Of a stretch of 14,507 bases of DNA, positions 7,651 through 12,519 are shown piece after piece (the stretch's first letter is position 1; the number at the start of each line of letters is the position of its first letter). Source of the stretch: an uncultured Megasphaera sp. GTDB lineage: Bacteria > Bacillota > Negativicutes > Veillonellales > Megasphaeraceae. The notes beneath the pieces are model-generated. The model searched no databases. It was not told the DNA's origin and saw nothing but the letters and a program-made list of their open reading frames with translations. Position numbers and translations under genes: made by a program. Where the stretch lies: contig URLP01000036.1 in assembly GCA_900548635.1 (NCBI GenBank), positions 1-14,507 on the forward strand. The letters run 5' to 3'.

Positions 7651-7681
7651 CGTAGGGGCTCGCACGTGGCGAGCCCGCGCG
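7651..7681. repeat. REP-like palindrome (GTAGGGG ... CCCGCGCG)
   Basis: An 8-bp perfect stem, GGGCTCGC (7656-7663) with GCGAGCCC (7669-7676) and an ACGTG loop, is set inside the flanks CGTAG on the left and GCGCGAAT on the right. It lacks a T-run on either strand, so it is not a standard terminator. The frame 'GTAGGGGC-stem-GCCCGCGCGAAT' resembles intergenic palindromes that I recall from other Firmicute genomes, where the stem varies and the flanks are kept. That recollection could not be tested here. Confidence 0.45.
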
Positions 7682-7751
7682 AATCCGATGCATAGCCTAT
7701 ACGGTATTTGTGGAAATTTTTTCGGCAAACGGTGCACGCTAAACGACCTAT

Positions 7752-7782
7752 GAAAGGGGCTGACGTTTCGTCAGCCCCTTTC
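7752..7782. terminator. Strong hairpin, possible terminator, upstream of the DUF3084 promoter
   Basis: A perfect 14-bp stem, GAAAGGGGCTGACG (7752-7765) with CGTCAGCCCCTTTC (7769-7782), has a TTT loop. The architecture resembles the operon terminator at 7588, with the pyrimidine run inside the stem, but what follows on the + strand is CCTTG and on the - strand CATAGG, so there is no long T-run. It may insulate the DUF3084 promoter from read-through, or end a short transcript from the preceding gap. Termination is inferred from shape only. Confidence 0.5.
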
Positions 7783-7784
7783 CC

Positions 7785-7814
7785 TTGTACAAATCCTGCT
7801 TTATAGTCTATAAT
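7785..7814 (+). promoter_or_regulatory. Predicted sigma70-type promoter for the DUF3084 gene
   Basis: A perfect -10 box TATAAT (7809-7814) lies 18 bases after a weak -35 TTGTAC (7785-7790). Transcription would begin near 7821, about 29 bases before the ATG at 7850, and GAGGAAAGGTGG at 7832-7842 gives a good ribosome binding site. The -35 abuts the hairpin at 7752-7782. Confidence 0.7.
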
Positions 7815-7849
7815 AGTATGATATAGAAGCAGAGGAAAGGTGGTGTCTT

Positions 7850-9109
7850 ATGGAATACGGATGGGTCATGCTGATCGTCCTGGCCGTGATGGGCGGAATC
7901 ATCGCTTATCTTGGCGATAAGATCGGTTCCCGTGTGGGGAAACGGAAAATTAAATTATTTGGCCTGCGGCCGAAGTATACGTCCATCGTCATTACCATCC
8001 TGACCGGCGTCTTCATCGCCGGCGCCACCCTGGGCGTCATGTCCGTCCTCTCGGAAAACGTCCGCATCGCCCTTTTCGGCATGCACCAGCTGCAGATGCA
8101 GAAGGCCCAGCTCGAAGCCCAGCGCGACGAACTGCTGCAGCAGGCCAAGGAACTGGGCAAGGAACTGGACGACAAGAACGACCTCATCGCTTCCAATGAA
8201 GCCCTCCTCGACAAGCAGCAGGCCCAGCTCGACGGCAAGAATGAAGAAATCCGCACGACCCAGCTCGACCTGCAGCAGGCCCAGGCCGCCCGCGACGATA
8301 AGGCACGCCAGCTGACGGCTATCCAGGTCGCCATGGACGAAGCCAAGAAGCAGCGCGACTCGGCCCTGGCCGACAGTGAAAAAGCCCGCCAGGACGTAGC
8401 CATGCTGGAAGATACGAAGAATAAGATGATGGAGACCATCGGCGTCCTCGATAAGCGTATCAAGCTGCTCAATGAAACGATGACCAACATCCGCGAAGGC
8501 ACCGTCGTCTTCCGCGTCGGTGAAGTCCTTTCCAGTAACGTCCTCAGCGGCGGCCTCAGTCAGGCCCAGACGCGGGAAGAATTGAGCCGGGCCATGAGCC
8601 AGACCAATACCATGATCTGCCGTCATCTCGGTGTCCGCGATGAAAATACAGTACTTCTCTACATTGCGCCAGACGAATTCAACGCGACTGTCGACGCTCT
8701 GCAGAAATCGGGGAAATCACAGAAACTGCTCCGCATCATCGCCGCCGGCAACATCATGCTCGGCGAACCGGCCCTGGTCCACGTGGAAATGTATGACAAC
8801 AACCTCATTTACCACCGCGGCGACGTAGTCTACGAAGAACACCTGACATCGCAGGAACTGTCGGGCAATGCGGAACTACAAGTCATGCGCTTCTTGCATA
8901 ATGTCAACCAGCAGGCCCAGGCGAAGGGCCTCCTGCCGGATCCGCTGACGGGCAACGTCGGTGCCCTGACGGCAGCAGAAATGTTTGAAACAATCAGCAA
9001 GATCAAGAACCACAGCGGTTCGGACGTCGTCCTCAGAGCCGTTGCAGAAAGCGATACCTACACCGCAGGGCCGCTGCAGATCGACATCCGCGTGGAAGCG
9101 GACGAATAA
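7850..9109 (+). CDS. DUF3084 family membrane-anchored coiled-coil protein
   Basis: The function of this family is unknown. The 419-residue protein has two membrane segments (about 5-23 and 45-68) joined by a basic loop 'RVGKRKIKLFGLRPK' (28-42) that matches the conserved DUF3084 signature (GKR-LFGLRP). A long, Gln/Lys/Asp/Glu-rich coiled coil follows (about 78-213), then a folded C-terminal domain (about 217-419) with an alternating hydrophobic pattern. By the positive-inside rule the basic loop is cytoplasmic, so both the short N-terminus and the whole C-terminal part would be periplasmic; this is inference. The gene has its own promoter and follows the LPS operon. DUF3084 proteins are known to me mainly from cyanobacteria and Negativicutes, both diderms, which fits an envelope role. 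Family identity is fairly secure; function is open. Confidence 0.85.
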   Translation: MEYGWVMLIVLAVMGGIIAYLGDKIGSRVGKRKIKLFGLRPKYTSIVITILTGVFIAGATLGVMSVLSENVRIALFGMHQLQMQKAQLEAQRDELLQQAKELGKELDDKNDLIASNEALLDKQQAQLDGKNEEIRTTQLDLQQAQAARDDKARQLTAIQVAMDEAKKQRDSALADSEKARQDVAMLEDTKNKMMETIGVLDKRIKLLNETMTNIREGTVVFRVGEVLSSNVLSGGLSQAQTREELSRAMSQTNTMICRHLGVRDENTVLLYIAPDEFNATVDALQKSGKSQKLLRIIAAGNIMLGEPALVHVEMYDNNLIYHRGDVVYEEHLTSQELSGNAELQVMRFLHNVNQQAQAKGLLPDPLTGNVGALTAAEMFETISKIKNHSGSDVVLRAVAESDTYTAGPLQIDIRVEADE

Positions 9110-9115
9110 AATCTT

Positions 9116-9143
9116 AGTTTGCAGTTTTTAGTTTTTAGTTTGT
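9116..9143. repeat. Heptamer tandem repeat (AGTTTNN x4)
   Basis: Four consecutive 7-base units, AGTTTGC, AGTTTTT, AGTTTTT and AGTTTGT, fill the 49-base gap between the DUF3084 stop and the next gene. The tract is AT-rich and unlike its surroundings, and it ends directly at the ribosome binding site AAGGGGAGGGG (9144-9154). It could be a slippage-generated spacer or a repeat family found elsewhere in the genome. Confidence 0.7.
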
Positions 9144-9158
9144 AAGGGGAGGGGCCTT

Positions 9159-9578
9159 ATGATATTTGCGATTGATCCCGGGTCGGAGAAGACCGGGACG
9201 GCTGTGGTCAATGACGACGGCAGCCTGGTCACCAAGGCCATCGTACCGACGCCGCAGCTGGGGGACTATCTGAGCCGTATCTACGCGGCCCATCCCTTTA
9301 CGCAGGTCGTCATGGGCGACGGCACGAACCACAAGAAGCTCCAGCCTCTCGTCGAAGACTGGATTGCTGCCCATCACCCGGAACTGACCTTTGCCTTGAC
9401 GGATGAAAAGTTTACGACCGTCGAAGGGCGCAAACTCTATTTTAAGTATACACCGCGCAGGGGCTGGCGCCGTTTTGTACCCCTTTCCCTGCAGTATCCG
9501 CCGGAACCGGTCGATGACTTTGTCGCCTGGATCATCGGCCGCCGTTATTTAGCCAAACAGCGAGGAGAAAAAGCATGA
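9159..9578 (+). CDS. Divergent YqgF/RuvX-like RNase H-fold protein
   Basis: The 139-residue product looks like a member of the YqgF/RuvX branch of the RNase H-like superfamily, whose best-known members process the 5' end of 16S rRNA or were proposed as Holliday-junction resolvases. The first strand carries 'FAIDPGSEKTGTAVV' (Asp6, the family's DPG-GxA pattern), a middle segment has 'VVMGDGTNHKK' (Asp54), then 'LTDEKFTTVEGRKLYF' (Asp82, Glu83), which parallels the DER-TT motif, and the end has 'VDDFVAWIIGRRYL' (Asp119, Asp120), parallel to the D-AA-ILQ-YL motif. The catalytic acids therefore seem kept although the sequence is divergent, so it may be a paralogue of the housekeeping YqgF. AAGGGGAGGGG precedes the ATG at 9159. 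Its stop overlaps the YitT start (ATGA). Function is uncertain. Confidence 0.75.
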   Translation: MIFAIDPGSEKTGTAVVNDDGSLVTKAIVPTPQLGDYLSRIYAAHPFTQVVMGDGTNHKKLQPLVEDWIAAHHPELTFALTDEKFTTVEGRKLYFKYTPRRGWRRFVPLSLQYPPEPVDDFVAWIIGRRYLAKQRGEKA

Positions 9579-10411
9579 AATACGTCTTACGCGCCTTAGG
9601 GCTGGCCCTTGGGGCTTTCATCTACACCATTGGCCTGGATGTCTTCCTGGTCCCGAACCACGTCATCGACGGCGGCGTTGTCGGTATCGCCCTGATGGCG
9701 GCGCAGGTGACGGGCATCAGTTTCAGTATCTTCATCATCGTCTTGAACATCCCTTTCTTCATTTTCGGTTATAAGAAAATCGGGGCTTTCTTTACCATGT
9801 CCTCGCTCTTTTCCATCCTCTGCCTCTCGGGCTGGAGCAACTTCATCCATTACGAGCGCGTCACGTCGGATCCTTTCCTTTCGACCATTTACGGCGGCAT
9901 CATCATCGGCCTCGGCGTCGGCCTGATCATCCGCTGGGGCGGTTCCCTGGACGGCACGGAAGTACTGGCCATCATCGCCGACCGGCGCACGCCCTTTTCC
10001 GTCGGTGAAACGATCATGTTCTTCAACCTCTTCATCCTCGGCAGCTCGGGCTTCGTCTATTCCTGGGACAGCGCCATGTATTCCCTTGTGGCCTACTTCA
10101 TCGCTTATAAGATGATCGATGTCATCACCAACGGCCTCGACGAAATGAAGGGCATGCTCATCGTTACGGGCAAGCACGACGAAGTCGCTGACTGCCTGAC
10201 GAAGGACATGGGCCGCGCCGTGACCCTGATTAACGGCGAAGGGGCGTACAGGCGGGAAAAGACGATGATCCTCTACTGCGTCGTCTCACGCCTGGAAATC
10301 ACGAAGATCCGCGATGCCGTCACCGGCATCGATCCCGATGCCTTCGTTTCCATCTTCGATATCAGCGAAGCCCACGGCGGCCTCTTTAGAAGAAGTAAAA
10401 TGCATGGGTAA
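9575..10411 (+). CDS. YitT family membrane protein (DUF161/DUF2179)
   Basis: YitT-family proteins are widespread Firmicute membrane proteins without a firmly established function. This 278-residue protein has about six hydrophobic segments in residues 7-183, including 'LRALGLALGAFIYTIGLDVF' at the N-terminus, 'VPNHVIDGGVVGIA' (26-39; compare the family's 'P.-..GG.-G'), and 'GGSLDGTEVLAIIADRR' (122-138), the family's GGS-GGT-DI-A motif. A cytoplasmic DUF2179 domain follows (about 190-275), starting at 'KGMLIVTGKHDEVADCL' and ending with 'DAFVSIFDISEAHGG'. Translation is coupled to the upstream gene through an ATGA overlap, and GAGGAGAAA (9562-9570) supplies the ribosome binding site. No terminator is evident between its stop and the next promoter. 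Confidence 0.9.
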   Translation: MKYVLRALGLALGAFIYTIGLDVFLVPNHVIDGGVVGIALMAAQVTGISFSIFIIVLNIPFFIFGYKKIGAFFTMSSLFSILCLSGWSNFIHYERVTSDPFLSTIYGGIIIGLGVGLIIRWGGSLDGTEVLAIIADRRTPFSVGETIMFFNLFILGSSGFVYSWDSAMYSLVAYFIAYKMIDVITNGLDEMKGMLIVTGKHDEVADCLTKDMGRAVTLINGEGAYRREKTMILYCVVSRLEITKIRDAVTGIDPDAFVSIFDISEAHGGLFRRSKMHG

Positions 10412-10426
10412 AAGGGCAAAAAAGGC

Positions 10427-10480
10427 TTGACATAATTATCGAACCTGCTGTATTGACATACAGCGCATATTTGCTATTAT
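10427..10480 (+). promoter_or_regulatory. Promoter region of the YdbC/PC4-type gene
   Basis: A perfect -35 TTGACA (10453-10458) is 16 bases from TATTAT (10475-10480), which is preceded by TGC and so forms an extended -10. Transcription would begin near 10487, giving a leader of about 70 bases. A second perfect TTGACA (10427-10432), part of a repeated TTGACATA, lies 26 bases upstream; its best -10 (TATTGA at 10451-10456, 18-base spacer) is weak. Confidence 0.75.
10447..10464. promoter_or_regulatory. Operator-like inverted repeat overlapping the -35 box
   Basis: GCTGTAT (10447-10453) and ATACAGC (10458-10464) form a perfect 7-bp dyad around TGAC. The -35 hexamer TTGACA spans the centre and inner right arm, so a protein bound here would block RNA polymerase. 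I do not recognise the regulator. The arm length and placement are those of a dimeric repressor site; binding itself is inference. Confidence 0.55.
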
Positions 10481-10525
10481 ATAAAATAATTGGGTTATAT
10501 AGGTAACCTGAAAAATGACAAACAC

Positions 10526-10540
10526 AGGTGCACGGCACCT
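10526..10540 (+). promoter_or_regulatory. Leader hairpin ahead of the YdbC/PC4-type gene
   Basis: AGGTGC (10526-10531) and GCACCT (10535-10540) form a perfect 6-bp stem with an ACG loop, ending 3 bases before the ribosome binding site GGGAGG (10544-10549). ACCT at 10537-10540 could alternatively pair with AGGT at 10547-10550 and cover part of that site. A further short palindrome, AGGTAACCT, lies at 10501-10509. A regulatory role is speculative. Confidence 0.35.
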
Positions 10541-10555
10541 ATTGGGAGGTATACA

Positions 10556-10786
10556 ATGGCACAGTTAAATTTCAATATCGAAGACATTTGCGGTACCCTT
10601 TCGGAAAATAAAGACGGCTGGCGCAAAGAACTGACGTACATCAGCTGGAACAACCGGGCTCCGAAGTTCGACCTGCGCTCGTGGGACCCTGATTATCAGG
10701 CCATGACCAAGGGCATCACCATGACCAAGGAAGAATTGGAAAAACTGCGTGATGTATTGAACGAAATGGATTTCAGCAAGTACTAA
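10556..10786 (+). CDS. YdbC/PC4 family nucleic-acid-binding protein
   Basis: The 76-residue product matches the YdbC family of bacterial PC4-like proteins, small dimers with a four-stranded sheet and a C-terminal helix that bind single-stranded DNA, named after the eukaryotic coactivator PC4. Visible features are the N-terminal 'LNFNIEDICGTLSENKDGW' segment, 'KELTYISWNNRAPKFDLR', 'SWDPDYQAMTKGITMTKEEL' and a final helix 'EKLRDVLNEM'. The basic and aromatic residues Trp22, Lys24, Trp31, Asn33, Arg34 and Lys37 are in the strands that bind DNA in the fold. ATG 10556 is chosen for GGGAGG at 10544-10549; an upstream in-frame TTG (10490) has no binding site and would lie at the predicted transcription start. 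The gene is monocistronic, with its own promoter and terminator. In vivo role unknown. Confidence 0.85.
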   Translation: MAQLNFNIEDICGTLSENKDGWRKELTYISWNNRAPKFDLRSWDPDYQAMTKGITMTKEELEKLRDVLNEMDFSKY

Positions 10787-10795
10787 GGAGTGGTT

Positions 10796-10853
10796 AAGTA
10801 TGCTTTCGGCAATTCAATGAGATGAATGGAATGAAAGCATACTTTTTTATTTT
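10796..10853 (+). terminator. Intrinsic terminator of the YdbC/PC4-type gene
   Basis: A perfect 12-bp stem, AAGTATGCTTTC (10796-10807) with GAAAGCATACTT (10833-10844), runs into TTTTTTATTTT (10843-10853). The loop is unusually long (25 bases) and contains its own small stem, ATTCA (10812-10816) with TGAAT (10823-10827). The T-run ends 2 bases before the fapR -35 box. Confidence 0.88.
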
Positions 10854-10855
10854 CC

Positions 10856-10884
10856 TTGCCAAAATGGTCAAAACATTATATAAT
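10856..10884 (+). promoter_or_regulatory. Promoter of the fapR-plsX-fab operon
   Basis: TTGCCA (10856-10861, five of six to consensus) and a perfect TATAAT (10879-10884) are separated by the ideal 17 bases. Transcription would start near 10891, giving a 45-base leader to the fapR ATG that contains the FapR operator. Confidence 0.85.
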
Positions 10885-10902
10885 CTCTAGTTGTATGTGC
10901 TG

Positions 10903-10919
10903 TTAGTACTTGGTAATAA
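10903..10919. promoter_or_regulatory. FapR operator (malonyl-CoA-responsive)
   Basis: TTAGTACTTGGTAATAA is a 17-base near-palindrome: TTAGTAC and GTAATAA match in 6 of 7 pairs around TTG. It agrees closely with the FapR box described in Bacillus and Staphylococcus (TTAGTAC-C-T-R-G-TA-YTAA-like). It lies about 13 bases downstream of the predicted transcription start and 4 bases ahead of the fapR ribosome binding site (AAGGGTG, 10923-10929), where bound FapR would block elongation or initiation. The first gene downstream encodes FapR, so this is an autoregulatory site. Confidence 0.85.
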
Positions 10920-10935
10920 TACAAGGGTGAATGAA

Positions 10936-11478
10936 ATGGTTCGTATAGCGAGAGATAAGCGTCATGCTTTATTAAAGAAGCGGATTGAAGAAAATCCATT
11001 TATCAACGATGAAGAATTGGCTGAAGAATTTTCCGTCAGCGTAGCGACAATCCGCCTGGACCGCATGGCTTTGGGGATACCTGAAATGCGCATCCGCATC
11101 CGTCAGAAAGCGGAAGCGGCCCAGCCGAAACTGCGCAGCCTCAATGTGGTCGGCGAGCTCGTGGACTGCATCATCGGCAAATACGCCATTTCCATTATGA
11201 CGGCGACCGATGAGATGGTCGACGAAGCGCATATCGTGCGCTCCCAATGCCTCTATGCCCAGGCCAGCTCGCTGGCGCGGACGGTACTGAACCTTCCTGT
11301 CTGCATTACAGCAGTCGCCAATATAAAATATAAACAGCCCGTCACCGTAGGCGACAAGCTGATTGCCAAGGCCGAAGTCATGCGCCAGCGCGACCAGAAG
11401 TACTACGTATGGGTTACGATCCGGAAAATGCGCAAAGAAGTCTTCCGGGCGAAATTTATCATAGAATCTTTGGAATAA
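10936..11478 (+). CDS. fapR: Transcription factor FapR, repressor of fatty acid and phospholipid synthesis
   Basis: FapR represses fatty-acid and phospholipid genes and is released from DNA by malonyl-CoA. The 180-residue product (from ATG 10936; B. subtilis FapR is about 188) has an N-terminal DeoR-like helix-turn-helix with 'NPFINDEELAEEFSVSVATIRLDR' (20-43, recognition part 34-43), a linker helix 'GIPEMRIRI' (47-55), and a hot-dog domain (about 70-178) with 'IVRSQCLYAQASSLA' (100-114) forming the central ligand helix. Start choice: AAGGGTG at 10923-10929 suits ATG 10936; an in-frame TTG at 10891 coincides with the predicted transcription start and is rejected. Residues next to the conserved Arg102 (Ser103, Ser111) appear to differ from the Gly and Asn I recall in B. 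subtilis. It heads an operon with plsX, fabH, fabD and fabG, the classic FapR context. Confidence 0.94.
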   Translation: MVRIARDKRHALLKKRIEENPFINDEELAEEFSVSVATIRLDRMALGIPEMRIRIRQKAEAAQPKLRSLNVVGELVDCIIGKYAISIMTATDEMVDEAHIVRSQCLYAQASSLARTVLNLPVCITAVANIKYKQPVTVGDKLIAKAEVMRQRDQKYYVWVTIRKMRKEVFRAKFIIESLE

Positions 11479-11493
11479 TGGAGCGGTAGTAGA

Positions 11494-12519
11494 ATGAAAA
11501 TAGCTGTAGATGCTATGGGCGGTGACTACGCACCGGAAGAAATCGTCATCGGTGCCGCAGAAGCCGTCAAAGCATATGATTACGATGTCGTCCTCGTAGG
11601 TGACGAAAAGAAAATACGCAAGGTCATGAGTGAATACGACCTGAAAGAAAGCGACCGCCTCTCTATCGTCCATGCCAGCCAGGTCATCGAAATGGGCGAA
11701 CACCCGGCACAGGCCATCCGCAGGAAAAAAGACGCGTCCATCGTCGTCGCGGCGCGGCTCGTCAAGGAAGGTACCTGTGATGCTGTCGTTGCCGCAGGCA
11801 GTACCGGTGCCGCTGTGACGGCGGCCCTCTTCGGCCTGGGACGCATCAAAGGCATCGACCGGCCCTGCATCGCTACGCCGATTCCTTCGAAGAAGGGGAT
11901 TACAGTGCTGCTCGACTCCGGCGCCAATGCCAACAGCAAGCCGAAGCACCTCGTCGAAGGGGCGATTATGGGTTATCACTACGCCAAGTACATCCTGGGC
12001 GTGGAAAAACCGACGGTCGGCCTCCTGAACATTGGCGAAGAAGCGTCGAAAGGCAATGAACTCTGTCAAAAGACGTATCCTATGCTGGAAAATTTGAAAA
12101 CTATCTCTTTCTATGGTAACGTAGAAGGGAGAGATATACCGAAAGGCACGGTCGACGTCGTCGTCTGCGACGGTTTCGTCGGCAATGTCATCCTGAAATT
12201 TGGCGAAGGCCTGGCGATGTTCCTTATCCGCCTCGTCCGGGATACAATCAAGAGCAGCGGCTTCATTGCCAAGCTCGGTGCCCTGGCCGTCTATCCGGCC
12301 CTGAAATCGCTGAAGAAGCGCCTTGATTTCACGGAATACGGCGGTGCGCCGCTCCTCGGCGTCAACGGCAGCTTCATCATCTGTCACGGCAGCTCGAAGG
12401 CGAAAGCCATCAAGAATGCTGTCCGCGTCGCCGGCGAAGTAGCGGAACTGGACGTCATCGGCCATATTCGCAAAAGTATAGAGGAAGAAGAGGTAGAACA
12501 GTATGATAGTGAAAGCTAA
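11494..12519 (+). CDS. plsX: Phosphate acyltransferase PlsX (acyl-ACP:phosphate acyltransferase)
   Basis: PlsX makes acyl-phosphate from acyl-ACP and phosphate, the acyl donor for PlsY in phosphatidic acid synthesis. It acts as a peripheral protein on the inner face of the cytoplasmic membrane. The 341-residue protein has the family's opening 'MKIAVDAMGGDYAP', the conserved 'AGSTGAAV' (101-108), 'DSGANANSKP' (141-150), and the C-terminal 'VVVCDGFVGNVILKFGEGL' and 'GGAPLLGVNG' segments. Length and motifs are normal. The start follows the fapR stop by 15 bases, with GGAG at 11480-11483. Its last 17 bases overlap fabH. FapR control of plsX is established in B. subtilis. Confidence 0.97.
   Translation: MKIAVDAMGGDYAPEEIVIGAAEAVKAYDYDVVLVGDEKKIRKVMSEYDLKESDRLSIVHASQVIEMGEHPAQAIRRKKDASIVVAARLVKEGTCDAVVAAGSTGAAVTAALFGLGRIKGIDRPCIATPIPSKKGITVLLDSGANANSKPKHLVEGAIMGYHYAKYILGVEKPTVGLLNIGEEASKGNELCQKTYPMLENLKTISFYGNVEGRDIPKGTVDVVVCDGFVGNVILKFGEGLAMFLIRLVRDTIKSSGFIAKLGALAVYPALKSLKKRLDFTEYGGAPLLGVNGSFIICHGSSKAKAIKNAVRVAGEVAELDVIGHIRKSIEEEEVEQYDSES

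Noticed and set aside
7683..7750. Small RNA or small ORF in the gap
   Set aside because: No convincing promoter and no ORF with a ribosome binding site on either strand, so it is not annotated as a gene.
10490..10555. Upstream TTG start extending the YdbC/PC4-type protein by 22 residues
   Set aside because: It sits at the predicted transcription start and has no ribosome binding site, and the extension does not look like the family's N-terminus.
10891..10935. TTG start for fapR 15 codons upstream of the ATG
   Set aside because: It coincides with the predicted transcription start, and its codons run through the FapR operator. ATG 10936 has a good SD.
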